Below are positions 37,292 through 47,600 of a stretch of 64,000 nucleotides of DNA, piece after piece. Position 1 is the first letter of the stretch, and every line of letters starts with the position of its first letter. Where the stretch lies: positions 558,001 to 622,000 of the forward strand of contig NZ_ANLA01000004.1 in the NCBI RefSeq assembly GCF_000348685.1. The letters are read 5' to 3'. The position numbers and the translations under genes are program-made. The notes beneath the pieces were generated by a model, which was not told the DNA's origin, did not search any database, and was given only the letters and a program-made list of their open reading frames with translations. The stretch comes from Xanthomarina gelatinilytica (lineage in GTDB: Bacteria > Bacteroidota > Bacteroidia > Flavobacteriales > Flavobacteriaceae).

Positions 37292-37323
37292 TTGTTATTA
37301 TAAAATGTTGAGACCTATATTTG
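37292..37323 (+). promoter_or_regulatory. Promoter of the M36 protease gene
   Basis: TTG at 37292-37294, 21-nt spacer, perfect -7 element TATATTTG at 37316-37323, 30 nt before the start codon. Confidence 0.65.
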
Positions 37324-37352
37324 TTACATTAAATAAAATCAATAACTAAAAA

Positions 37353-40010
37353 ATGAAAAATAATTACGCCCAAAAATTTGTGATAATTGGCATGTTATTA
37401 TTTGGATTTATTGGGTTTGCCCAGCACAACCTTTCAGATTCAGAGTATGGCAGTCTTATCGAGACTTATTTAACCAAAAATTTAGCTAAATATCAACTTA
37501 CAGAACCGGATATTCAGGATTTATATGTTAGTAACGAGTACTTCTCTAAGAGTACTAAAATTAACCATGTATTTGTAAATCAACGTTATCAAGGGATTGA
37601 GATTTTTAATGCAACCTCTAGTGTGGCCATTAAAGACAATGCAGTTTTTTACTATGCCAATAATTTTATTGGTCAAGTTAGCCAAAAATTAAACACCATA
37701 ACTGCTCAAATTAATGCACAGGACGCATTGGAAAACGCAGCCTCACAATTGAATCTTGGAAACGTTCAAGGATTGGAATTGATTTCTACCAAGCATAATG
37801 AATTCGTTTTTAACGGAGCAGGTGTTTCTCAAACAAACATACCTGTAAAATTGGTGTATTCTTACTCCGAAGCTGAAGATGCTTTAAAATTGGCTTGGGA
37901 CTTAAACCTAAACACACTTGACTCCAAACATTGGTGGAGCGTACGAGTAGATGCAATAAGTGGCCAAATTATTGATAAATCTGATTGGGTTGTGTCTTGT
38001 AATTTTGGTGATGGAGATCACTCTAATCACGACTTTCACACAAATACCAATACAGATTTCACTTTATTTAAGCCCAATGCTATGGTTGCTGACGGTTCTC
38101 AATACCATGTGTTCGCCTTTCCCGTTGAAGCGCCTAGTTTTGGAGGAAGAACACTGTTAAGTTCCCCAGCAGATGATACGGCTTCCCCATATGGATGGCA
38201 CGATACCAATGGAGTAGCAGGAGCTGAATATACCATAACAAGAGGAAACAATGTTTATGCTTATGAAGATACAGCAGACTCTGATACGCCTGGGTATTCA
38301 CCAGATGGGACTGCAACTTTAAATTTTGATTTTTCACTAAACCTAAGTCAAGAACCATTGGGTTATCAAGATGTATCGGTTACAAACATGTTTTATGTTA
38401 GTAATGTGATGCACGATGTATGGTACCGTTATGGTTTTGATGAAGTGTCTGGAAACTTTCAACAAAACAATTATGGCAATGGAGGTGTAGGAAACGATGC
38501 TGTTCAAGCTCAAGGACAAGATGGAGGAGGCACTAACAACGCTAATTTTGCAACACCAGTTGATGGAAATGCACCAAGAATGCAAATGTATTTATGGTCT
38601 GCTCCAGGTGGAATACAAAATCTAGTTACAGTAAATAACACTCCTATTGCTGGTCCTTATCCAGCTGTTAACCCAGCAGCTACACCACCAAACAATATTA
38701 CCGGAATTGGTGAAACACCTGTTACAGGAGACTTGGAGCTTGTTAATGATAGTTCTGCTGCTCCTTCAGAAGGCTGTAACCCAATTTCTAGTGTTGCTGG
38801 TAAAATTGCTGTGGTTAGAAGAGGTAATTGTGCCTTTGTGGATAAAATTCAACATGCTCAAGATGCAGGAGCCATTGCTGTTATAGTTGTAAATCATAAT
38901 AACCCAACTAACGACCCTAATTACGCAGAATACGTAAATATGGCTGGAGAAGTCACTCCACCGTTTACCATTCCTTCTGTATTTATGAACTACACAAATG
39001 GTGAATTGTTAATTTCTCAAATGCAAACAGAAACCGTTAATGTTACCCTTCAAGGAACAGGTAACTATATGCGAGATGGAAGTTTCGATAATGGCATTGT
39101 AGCTCACGAATATGGTCATGGTATCTCAACCAGGTTAACAGGAGGTCCAGCCACAAACTGCTTGTCCAACCCTGAACAAATGGGAGAGGGATGGTCTGAC
39201 TGGTTTGGGTTAATGTTGACGATGCAACCTGGAGATCAGCCAGAAGACCCAAGAGGAATTGGAACCTACGCTACAGGCCAACCAACCAATGGGATTGGTA
39301 TTAGATTAGCACCTTATAGCACAGATTTTGCTGTTAATGACTATACATATAATGATACTAATGATGCAGCAAACGTAGCTGCACCACATGGTATTGGATT
39401 TATATGGAGTACTATTTTATGGGACTTAACATGGGCCTATGTAGATAAGTATGGTTTCGATCCAGATTTATACAATGGTACTGGAGGAAACAATAAAGTC
39501 ATGCAAGTAGTTATTGATGGCTTAAAAATACAAGGTTGCAATCCAGGATTTGTTACTGGTAGAAATGCAATATTAACAGCAGATATGGCACTTACTGGAG
39601 GCGAAGACCAATGTTTAATCTGGGAAGTATTTGCCAATAGAGGTGTAGGCTTAGATGCCTCTCAAGGATATGGTTTTAGCAGAACAGACCAAGTGGAAGA
39701 TTTTGCAATGCCTCCATCTGATGATCCTACTCTGGCTAATTGTACCAGTTTAAGTGTAAATGAATTTAACTCCAACAGTTACAAAGTGTTTCCAAACCCT
39801 ACCAATAATCGTTTGTTTATTAAAACAAACAAAAACTACGGTCAGGTAACTCTTTCTTTAACTGATATTAACGGAAGACAAGTACTTTCTAAAAAAGTAG
39901 AATTGTTTAACCAAGTAGAGTTGGATCTCAATCAATTGCAATCCGGTATTTATATCTTGAATATAAACGGGGAATCATTTAGTGCCAATCATAAGGTTAT
40001 TAAAAACTAA
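37353..40010 (+). CDS. T9SS-secreted M36 (fungalysin) metalloprotease with inserted PA domain
   Basis: 885 aa. Signal peptide ends GFAQ (24), followed by an FTP-type propeptide. The zinc motif HEYGHGISTR (His585, Glu586, His589) with the later Glu in MGEGWSDWFG is classic fungalysin. Between the start of the catalytic domain and the zinc motif a PA domain is inserted at about 440-560 (GKIAVVRRGNCAFVDKIQHAQDAGA), very like the one in the propeller protein at 32169. The C-terminal 80 residues (VFPNPTNNRLFI) are a T9SS type A sorting domain. It ends at a strong terminator. Confidence 0.95.
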   Translation: MKNNYAQKFVIIGMLLFGFIGFAQHNLSDSEYGSLIETYLTKNLAKYQLTEPDIQDLYVSNEYFSKSTKINHVFVNQRYQGIEIFNATSSVAIKDNAVFYYANNFIGQVSQKLNTITAQINAQDALENAASQLNLGNVQGLELISTKHNEFVFNGAGVSQTNIPVKLVYSYSEAEDALKLAWDLNLNTLDSKHWWSVRVDAISGQIIDKSDWVVSCNFGDGDHSNHDFHTNTNTDFTLFKPNAMVADGSQYHVFAFPVEAPSFGGRTLLSSPADDTASPYGWHDTNGVAGAEYTITRGNNVYAYEDTADSDTPGYSPDGTATLNFDFSLNLSQEPLGYQDVSVTNMFYVSNVMHDVWYRYGFDEVSGNFQQNNYGNGGVGNDAVQAQGQDGGGTNNANFATPVDGNAPRMQMYLWSAPGGIQNLVTVNNTPIAGPYPAVNPAATPPNNITGIGETPVTGDLELVNDSSAAPSEGCNPISSVAGKIAVVRRGNCAFVDKIQHAQDAGAIAVIVVNHNNPTNDPNYAEYVNMAGEVTPPFTIPSVFMNYTNGELLISQMQTETVNVTLQGTGNYMRDGSFDNGIVAHEYGHGISTRLTGGPATNCLSNPEQMGEGWSDWFGLMLTMQPGDQPEDPRGIGTYATGQPTNGIGIRLAPYSTDFAVNDYTYNDTNDAANVAAPHGIGFIWSTILWDLTWAYVDKYGFDPDLYNGTGGNNKVMQVVIDGLKIQGCNPGFVTGRNAILTADMALTGGEDQCLIWEVFANRGVGLDASQGYGFSRTDQVEDFAMPPSDDPTLANCTSLSVNEFNSNSYKVFPNPTNNRLFIKTNKNYGQVTLSLTDINGRQVLSKKVELFNQVELDLNQLQSGIYILNINGESFSANHKVIKN

Positions 40011-40033
40011 TTGGTTTTTTCAATGAAAAAATT

Positions 40034-40061
40034 AAGACAGCTAGTAATTACTAGCTGTCTT
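40034..40061 (+). terminator. Intrinsic terminator of the M36 protease gene
   Basis: AAGACAGCTAGT (40034-40045) pairs exactly with ACTAGCTGTCTT (40050-40061), loop 4 nt, followed by further T residues. Confidence 0.9.
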
Positions 40062-40078
40062 TTTTTATTTTTACACCT

Positions 40079-40528
40079 ATGGAAAACGTATTTAGTGACA
40101 CCTATTTTATGAAGAAAGCCCTTCAAGAAGCCGAAATGGCTTTTGAGAAAGGTGAAATTCCCGTTGGAGCAGTTATAGTAATTGATAACCGAATAATTGC
40201 AAGAGCTCATAATTTAACCGAACTGTTAAACGATGTTACTGCTCATGCTGAAATGCAAGCCATAACAGCAGCTTCCAATTTTTTAGGGGGTAAATATCTT
40301 CAAAACTGTACACTTTATGTAACATTGGAGCCTTGCCAAATGTGTGCAGGAGCATTGTATTGGAGCCAAATTAGCAAAATTGTTTATGGAGCGAGGGATG
40401 AAGAAAGAGGATGCATCCAATTAAAAACAAAATTACATCCAAAAACCATCATGGTTGGAGGCATATTAGCTGATGAGGCATCACAGCTGTTAAAACGCTT
40501 TTTTATAGAAAAACGAAACTTAAATTAA
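40079..40528 (+). CDS. tadA: tRNA-specific adenosine deaminase
   Basis: 149 aa. Converts A34 to inosine in tRNA-Arg(ACG). HAEMQAI carries the zinc His and catalytic Glu, PCQMCAGAL the two zinc Cys. The N-terminal FMKKALQEAEMAFEKGEIPVGAV block is characteristic of TadA. The stop overlaps the stop of the convergent gene in a shared TTAA. Confidence 0.96.
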   Translation: MENVFSDTYFMKKALQEAEMAFEKGEIPVGAVIVIDNRIIARAHNLTELLNDVTAHAEMQAITAASNFLGGKYLQNCTLYVTLEPCQMCAGALYWSQISKIVYGARDEERGCIQLKTKLHPKTIMVGGILADEASQLLKRFFIEKRNLN

Positions 40529-40761
40529 GACTCTTTTTTATTATTGTATTCTCTCATTTTTTCTAAACTCTCCTTGGTTATCATATAATCTTTTACATTT
40601 CTATCTTTCCATCTGTAATAGGAAAACAAAGGAAAAACCACCAGAAAAAGCCCAACAACTCCAAAGCCTATGAGTTTTTGTGAATAAGCTACATCTAGGA
40701 AATAACCACAAGCAATGCTACTTATGGAAGCAATAAAAAAGAATGCAATTAGGTATTTCAT
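40525..40761 (-). CDS. Small membrane protein, unknown
   Basis: 78 aa with two hydrophobic helices (about 3-22 and 29-50), then a charged tail (KDYMITKESLEKMREYNNKK). Not recognised. It is 6 bp downstream of the ClC channel gene on the same strand, so it is probably co-transcribed with it and may be an accessory peptide. Confidence 0.7.
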   Translation of the reverse strand: MKYLIAFFFIASISSIACGYFLDVAYSQKLIGFGVVGLFLVVFPLFSYYRWKDRNVKDYMITKESLEKMREYNNKKES

Positions 40762-40767
40762 GTGTGT

Positions 40768-42570
40768 TTAATGGGTAAAGTTTAACAATTCGCGTCTGTA
40801 TGCCGTTAATAATTTGGATTTTGAAACAAAACCGTAATATTTGCCTTGTTTAATAACAGGTAAATTCCATGCATTGGTATCTTGAAATTTTTGCATAACC
40901 ATTCTCATGTTGTCTTTTTCATAGTCAATGTGTCCAGGAGGTAACTGCATAAAAGTCTCTACAGATGTAGAATGGTACAAAGATTGGTCAAACATAATAC
41001 TTCTAATATCATCTAAAAGAATAATTCCAACCAAAACATGGTCCTCATTAATAACAGGAAACAAGTTTCTATTGGATTTTGAGACACCTTTATGTAACAT
41101 GTCGCCTAAAGACATTGTTGGGTTTAAGGTAATAAAATTTTGTTCAATAACACTGTCAAGGCTCATGGAAGTTAGAACATTTTGGTCTTTGTCATGCGTC
41201 AGTAAATCACCTCTTTCAGCCAATTCTTTCGTATAAATGGTGTGTTCCATATAATTTTTAGTAATCATATATGAAATAGCAACAGTTATCATTAAAGGTA
41301 AAAACAGCTCATAGCCTCCAGTAATTTCAGCAATTAAAAAAATGGCAGTTAAAGGCGCATGAATAACACCTGCTATAAGACCAGCCATTCCAACCAGTGT
41401 AAAGTTGGATTCGGAAACTTGGTGTCCAAGCCCAATATTATTAACTATTTTGGCAACTACATTCCCTAAGGCGCTTCCCATAACCATTGTAGGTACTATA
41501 ACACCGCCAACACCACCAGCAGCAAAGGTTGTGGTCATGGCTATGGCTTTAAAAACCGTAAACCCAATAAGTAGCACGATAACTACCCAAATATTATCCA
41601 AATATTCATCAAATAAGTTGGAGCCTAAAGCGTGTAAGTAGTTTCCATCAAACAAATCTTTTGTAAAACTTAAACCTTCACCATATAATGGAGGAATAAA
41701 ATAAAGCATGATCCCTATGGCCAAACCTCCAACCAGTAATTTGGAAAATCTGGTTTTAAATCTGTCAAAGAAAGCGTAAACCGCAAAATATATTTTAGTG
41801 AAATAAATAGACGCCACACCTGTTCCAATACCAAGAATTATATAAAAAGCAGTATCATGCAAGGTAAATTTATCAGTAAGCGTAAAATTGAATAAAACTT
41901 CATCTCCAAGGAAAAAATAAGATGTTAACACAGAAGAGATAGAAGCAATCAATAAGGGTAGTAAAGACGCAAAGGTTAAATCCAGGCTAAACACTTCTAC
42001 AGCAAAAACTATGGCCGCAATGGGAGATTTAAACATGGAAGCTACAGCTCCAGCCGTTGCACAAGCAATAAGTAGCGTACGTGTTTTTTTATCAATGTGC
42101 ATGAGCCTACTTAAATTGGAACTAATGGCAGAGCCAGAAGTAATGGCAGGTCCCAACAACCCAACGGAACCACCAAAACCAACTGTTAGTGGAGCTAGTA
42201 TCAAGGGATGGTAGATTAATTTATAGGATAGAAGCCCTTTTTGTCTTAGCAAAGAATATAAAAGTGACGGAACGGCTCGTTTTATAAAAGGAGGTACCGA
42301 AGGCGTCAATTTTTTGCTGAACATGTATTTTTTTATAAGATATACTATCAGTAATCCTATAATAGGCAATATAAAATACAGATGGTTTTCTGAAAAAACA
42401 ATCCCTTTTTCCAGTGTGTTTTGAATGAAATAAGTAATGTTTTTTAAGGTTACAGCAGCCAAACCAGCCAATAATCCAACAAAGGTGCTTAAAAACAAAA
42501 CAAAGTTTTTCTGTGAGATATGTTTGTATCTCCAAATTAAAAATTGTTTTATTAAAGTTTTTATGTGCAT
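40768..42570 (-). CDS. ClC-family chloride channel with CBS pair
   Basis: 600 aa. The ClC membrane domain (about 20-430) is followed by two CBS domains (about 455-595). The filter region reads GGSVGLLGPAITSGSAIS. In ClC exchangers the matching motif is GREGP or GLEGP, whose Glu is the gate; here Leu takes that place. The second conserved Glu (IEE in E. coli ClcA) falls in FAVEVF, where the position is Val. Both proton-path glutamates therefore look absent, which favours passive anion conduction over H+/Cl- exchange. The rest of the fold is complete, including AAGGVGGVIVPTMV. Confidence 0.92.
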   Translation of the reverse strand: MHIKTLIKQFLIWRYKHISQKNFVLFLSTFVGLLAGLAAVTLKNITYFIQNTLEKGIVFSENHLYFILPIIGLLIVYLIKKYMFSKKLTPSVPPFIKRAVPSLLYSLLRQKGLLSYKLIYHPLILAPLTVGFGGSVGLLGPAITSGSAISSNLSRLMHIDKKTRTLLIACATAGAVASMFKSPIAAIVFAVEVFSLDLTFASLLPLLIASISSVLTSYFFLGDEVLFNFTLTDKFTLHDTAFYIILGIGTGVASIYFTKIYFAVYAFFDRFKTRFSKLLVGGLAIGIMLYFIPPLYGEGLSFTKDLFDGNYLHALGSNLFDEYLDNIWVVIVLLIGFTVFKAIAMTTTFAAGGVGGVIVPTMVMGSALGNVVAKIVNNIGLGHQVSESNFTLVGMAGLIAGVIHAPLTAIFLIAEITGGYELFLPLMITVAISYMITKNYMEHTIYTKELAERGDLLTHDKDQNVLTSMSLDSVIEQNFITLNPTMSLGDMLHKGVSKSNRNLFPVINEDHVLVGIILLDDIRSIMFDQSLYHSTSVETFMQLPPGHIDYEKDNMRMVMQKFQDTNAWNLPVIKQGKYYGFVSKSKLLTAYRRELLNFTH

Positions 42571-42599
42571 TCTATGGTGCTATTTATTTACTGAATAGG

Positions 42600-42701
42600 T
42601 TATGAATTCATCATAAAATAAGCATAGGTATATAACCCAAACAGAATTATGGTAAAGATTAATGCTGTATATAAAACGATTTTTACAAGCTTCTTTCTCA
42701 T
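42600..42701 (-). CDS. Small single-helix membrane protein (33 aa)
   Basis: ATG at 42701, stop at 42600. Begins MRKKLVKI, then a hydrophobic helix of about 20 residues with Tyr at the outer end. The basic N-terminus predicts N-in topology. It lies 29 bp upstream of the ClC gene, same strand, so could belong to the same transcript. No homologue recognised. Confidence 0.5.
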   Translation of the reverse strand: MRKKLVKIVLYTALIFTIILFGLYTYAYFMMNS

Positions 42702-42716
42702 GAATTAAAACTACTA

Positions 42717-42742
42717 AAAAATCCTGCAATTGCAGGATTTTT
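42717..42742 (-). terminator. Intrinsic terminator of aspS
   Basis: AAAAATCCTGC (42717-42727) pairs with GCAGGATTTTT (42732-42742), loop AATT, 5 bp past the aspS stop. On the minus strand it ends in a T run. Confidence 0.88.
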
Positions 42743-42746
42743 TGTC

Positions 42747-44501
42747 TTATGATTTTAAGTTGAGTTTTAAACTTAGCTCTTCCAGCTGTTTATTGTCTAT
42801 GGGAGCAGGTGCATCTATCATCACATCGCGACCCGCATTGTTTTTAGGAAAGGCTATAAAATCCCGAATGGTTTCTTGTCCACCAAGAATGGCAACCAAT
42901 CTATCCAAACCAAAAGCCAAACCACCATGTGGAGGAGCTCCATACTCAAACGCATTCATCAGGAATCCAAATTGGGCTTTGGCTTCTTCCTCAGTAAAAC
43001 CTAAATAATCGAACATCAAGGCCTGGGTTTTTTTGTCGTGAATTCTTATGGAACCTCCACCAATTTCGTTTCCGTTCAACACCAAATCGTAGGCATTGGC
43101 TTTTACTTCTCCCGGATTTGTAGCCAATAATTCCAGCTGTCCAGGTTTTGGCGAAGTAAATGGATGGTGCATGGCATGATAACGTTCGGTTTCTTCATCC
43201 CATTCCAAAAGTGGGAAATCCATCACCCAAAGAGGTGCAAATTCGTTTGGATTTCGCAATCCCAAACGTTCTGCCAGCTCCATACGCAAGGCACTTAATT
43301 GGGCTCTTACTTTATTTTTATCTCCTGAAAGTACGCAAATTAAATCGCCAGCTTTTGCTCCAGTAGCTTCAGCCCATTTGGACAAATCGTCCTGGTCGTA
43401 AAATTTATCAACTGAAGATTTATAGGTTCCATCGTCATTGCATCTGCAATATACCATACCCAATGCGCCAACTTGTGGACGTTTTACCCAATCAATTAAT
43501 TGGTCTATTTCTTTTCTGGTGTAAGCATTTCCTCCGGGAACAGCAATACCAACAACCAATTCGGCAGAGTTGAAAACACCAAAATCTTTATGTTGTGCTA
43601 CCTCGTTCAGTTCCCCAAACTCCATCCCAAAGCGGATGTCTGGTTTGTCGTTCCCATATAAGCGCATGGCATCGTCATACAACATGCGTGGGAATTGGTC
43701 TATTTCAACACCATTCACTTCCTTTAAAAGGTGTCTGGTTAAACCTTCAAACGCATTTAAAATATCTTCTTGCTCCACAAAAGCCATTTCACAGTCTATT
43801 TGCGTGAATTCAGGTTGTCTATCGGCACGTAAATCTTCGTCCCTAAAACATTTTACAATCTGAAAATACTTGTCCATGCCACCAACCATCAACAACTGCT
43901 TAAATGTTTGCGGACTTTGTGGAAGGGCATAAAACTGTCCTTGGTTCATGCGACTTGGTACCACAAAATCTCTGGCACCTTCTGGAGTGGATTTTATTAA
44001 GTAAGGTGTTTCTACTTCAATAAAACCTTCTTTGGACAAATAATTTCTAACTTCCTGAGTGACTTTATGACGAAAAATCAAGCTGTTTTTCACAGGATTG
44101 CGTCTAATATCCAAATAGCGATATTTCATTCTAATATCCTCGCCACCATCGGTTTTGTCTTCAATGGTAAAAGGTGGTAACAAGGCTTCGTTTAAAACAG
44201 TCAGTTCAGAAACCAAAATTTCTATGTCTCCTGTTGGGATGTTTGGATTTTTGGAAGCTCGCTCAATAACCGTTCCGGTCACTTGAATCACAAATTCACG
44301 ACCTAAGTTTTGGGCTTTTTCCATCATGGCTTTAGGCGTACGTTCTTCATCAAAAACCAATTGGGTGATGCCGTAGCGATCGCGTAAATCCACCCAAACA
44401 ATAAACCCTTTGTCACGGGATTTTTGTACCCAACCAGCTAGTGTAACTTCTTTATTGATGTGTGATGCCCTTAACTCACCACAGGTATGACTTCTATACA
44501 T
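42747..44501 (-). CDS. aspS: Aspartyl-tRNA synthetase
   Basis: 584 aa, class II synthetase. The OB-fold anticodon domain ([25 protein letters not shown]) is followed by motif 2 ([18 protein letters not shown]), the bacterial GAD insert (about 290-410) and motif 3 ([13 protein letters not shown]). Full length with all motifs. Confidence 0.98.
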   Translation of the reverse strand: MYRSHTCGELRASHINKEVTLAGWVQKSRDKGFIVWVDLRDRYGITQLVFDEERTPKAMMEKAQNLGREFVIQVTGTVIERASKNPNIPTGDIEILVSELTVLNEALLPPFTIEDKTDGGEDIRMKYRYLDIRRNPVKNSLIFRHKVTQEVRNYLSKEGFIEVETPYLIKSTPEGARDFVVPSRMNQGQFYALPQSPQTFKQLLMVGGMDKYFQIVKCFRDEDLRADRQPEFTQIDCEMAFVEQEDILNAFEGLTRHLLKEVNGVEIDQFPRMLYDDAMRLYGNDKPDIRFGMEFGELNEVAQHKDFGVFNSAELVVGIAVPGGNAYTRKEIDQLIDWVKRPQVGALGMVYCRCNDDGTYKSSVDKFYDQDDLSKWAEATGAKAGDLICVLSGDKNKVRAQLSALRMELAERLGLRNPNEFAPLWVMDFPLLEWDEETERYHAMHHPFTSPKPGQLELLATNPGEVKANAYDLVLNGNEIGGGSIRIHDKKTQALMFDYLGFTEEEAKAQFGFLMNAFEYGAPPHGGLAFGLDRLVAILGGQETIRDFIAFPKNNAGRDVMIDAPAPIDNKQLEELSLKLNLKS

Positions 44502-44584
44502 ATATCGGAATATTAAACTTGAATTTTTATTTCAAGCTATTTAAATAGGTTGCAAATTTAAGGAAGTTAACCGATTATCAAATA

Positions 44585-44614
44585 AAAAAGCCCCAACATT
44601 TGTCGAGGCTTTTT
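44585..44614 (-). terminator. Intrinsic terminator of the efflux operon
   Basis: AAAAAGCC (44585-44592) pairs with GGCTTTTT (44607-44614), followed on the minus strand by T residues, 45 bp past the RND gene stop. Confidence 0.75.
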
Positions 44615-44658
44615 CCGCTATTAATCAATCCTTCTAATTGAGAATAAAAGGAAGGTAA

Positions 44659-47600
44659 TTAAATAAGATCTGTTGTTGCTCTTTTGTTACGAATCCACAT
44701 TTTTAATTGCATGGATAAATAGAACAATACAGGTACCACAATAAGTGTTAAAAACGTGGCTATCAATAAACCATAAATCACGGTCCAGGCCAAAGGGCCC
44801 CAAAAAACCACGTTGTCTCCACCCATGTAAATATTGGCATCAAACTCTTTAAATAAGGTAAAGAAATTGATGTTTAACCCAATGGCTAAAGGTATTAAGC
44901 CTAAAATGGTAGTAATGGCTGTTAAAAGTACCGGACGCAAACGGGCTTTACCAGCTTTTACAATGCTTTCAAATAAATCTTCCTTACTTAAATATTCCTG
45001 GTCATCCAATCCAAGTTGTTGTTTTTTCCTATCAATTAACAATTGTGCATAATCCAGCAGTACCACACCATTATTCACCACAATTCCTGCTAAGGAAATA
45101 ATACCAACCATGGTCATCATGATTACGAAAGCACTACCTGTAATCACCAAACCTCCAAAAACACCTATAAAACTCAAAAAGATGGCTAACATAATAATAG
45201 CTGGTTTTGAAATGGAATTAAACTGAAAGATTAAGATGAAAAAAATAAGTCCCAACCCAGTAAAAAAAGCACCCATTAGAAAGGTCATTTGTTTGTTTTG
45301 CTCCTCAATCTGACCTGTATAATCTATTTTGATGTTCTTAGGAAGGTTTTTAAAGCTTTTCATCTCGTTTTGAATTTGGGCAACAATGGCGCCTGCATCT
45401 GTAAATCCTGGAGATAAAGCCGAGTAAACGGTTACCACACGTCTTGTGTCTTTGTGTTTAATGGCACTAAAACCAGAATTGTTTTCATGTTTGGTTATGG
45501 CCGAAACAGGGATGCTTTTTATTTGTCCCGTATTGTCCCTAAATGTGATGTTTTGATTAAACAGTGCACTGGTGTTGTAACGGTTGTCTTCATTAAAACG
45601 CACGTAAATATCAAAGTCGTCACCACCTTCTTTGTAGATACCAGCTTTAGAGCCAAAAATGGAGTTACGTAACTGTTGTCCCACTTGGGCAGCACTAATG
45701 CCTAATTCTCCAGCTTTTTCCCTATCTATAACCACTCTCATGGATGGCTTGTCTTTATTGACATCTATTTTAAGTTCATCAATACCTTGAATGTTCTTGT
45801 TGTTGATAAACTCACGCATGTTTTCGGCCGTGTTAATCAACTCGTCATAATCGTCACCTTCAATTTCAATATTGATAGGAGATCCAGCAGGTGGTCCATT
45901 GGCATCTTTTTCAACAGAAATAAGTACGCCTGGGAAAATACCAACTAAGGCTTTTTGTACTTTCTGTCGTAACAATTCACTATCTTCTCCACGACGATAT
46001 TTATACTCTCTCATGGATGCCGTTATTTTTGCTTTATGAGGCATTTCGGCAGAAGAACCACTATCCGTTTGAGGGTTTCCGGCACCTTCACCTACCTGCG
46101 AGACTGCACTTTCAACCATAAAGTTGTAGTTGCCATCTGTATATTGGTCATCGTTTATAACCTTATAAACAATTTTTTCTATTTCTTTGGTAATGGCATT
46201 GGTTTTTTCAATGGCAGTTCCTTGTGGATATTCTATATATACAATAATTTGATTTGGTTTGTTGTCTGGAAAGAATTCCACTTTGGTGCGTTGGGTTGAT
46301 AAAGAAATCCCAAAAGCCACAAAAGCCAAGATCAATAGTGCAAAAGTACCAATAGTCAAAATATATGGTTTCTTAGCAGATAGTGCCCAACGCAATTGGC
46401 CTTCATACCAACGTTCTAATTTTACAAGCGCTTTTGTTTGAAAGCTATTGGCCCATTTTCGTAAAAACAAACGATAGATCCAAAGCATAATGGCAGTAAA
46501 TACCATTAGGGTTCCAAGAGCTCGATACTCACCACCAACAATAAATACCAAAATCCCTAAAACAGCCATAATAACTGTGGTTCTGATAATTTTTTTAAGT
46601 GGCATGTCTTTATCTTCGGTATTCATAAACTGAGACACCAAAACGGAGTTAAAGAAAATGGCAACAAATAATGAAGATCCCAAAACCACAGAAAGCGTGA
46701 TTGGTAGTATCATCATAAATTCACCCATAATACCAGGCCATAAGCCTAAAGGTATAAAAGCTGCTACGGTTGTTGCTGTAGAAATTATAATAGGAAAAGC
46801 TATTTCCCCAATTCCTTTTTTGGCTGCTTCAATTCGGCTCATACCTTCTTCGTCCATGAGACGATAGACATTTTCCACCACTACAATACCATTGTCCACA
46901 AGCATTCCTAATCCCATGATCAACCCAAAAAGGACCATGGTATTTAAACTTTGTCCTAACATGCTTAAAATCATGAGCGACATAAACATGGACATTGGGA
47001 TGGCAAAACCTACAAATATGGCATTTTTAAACCCTAAAAAGAACATTAAAACGGTTACCACCAAGATAACACCAAAAATAATGTTATTCACCAAATCGTC
47101 TACCTGTCCTATGGTTACTGAAGATTGGTCGTTGGCAATGGTGACTTTTAAATCCTGAGGAAATACATTGTCTATGGCATCTTGAACAATAACCTGTATC
47201 TGTTCGGCAGCAGCGACCATGTTTTTACCAGCACGTTTTTTTACGTCCAGCATGACCACAGGTTCTCCAAATTCTCGGGCAAATGTGGTTTTATCTTCTT
47301 CTTGAAATGATACAGTTGCCACATCTTTTAAATAAATGGCATGACCTTTTTCAGATTTTACAACGAAATTTTTAAGCTGGTCTGGCGTTTCAATTTCCCC
47401 AAGAATCCTAATGGTTCTTCGTTGCCCACTGGTTTTTAGGTTTCCGGCAGACATGGTCACGTTACCATTGTTTATGGCTCCTATAATGTCCGAAAAGGTA
47501 ACTTCGGCAGCCATCATTTTATAGATATCCACTGCAACTTCAACTTCTTTTTCTTGGGCACCACGAATATCCACCTGTTTGATTTCCATTAAGTCTTCAA

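Noticed and set aside
44615-44660. GCTATTAATCAAT resembling the start of the small-RNA family
   Set aside because: No GATATTTG promoter before it and it sits in the efflux operon's terminator region; a match this short is expected by chance in AT-rich DNA.
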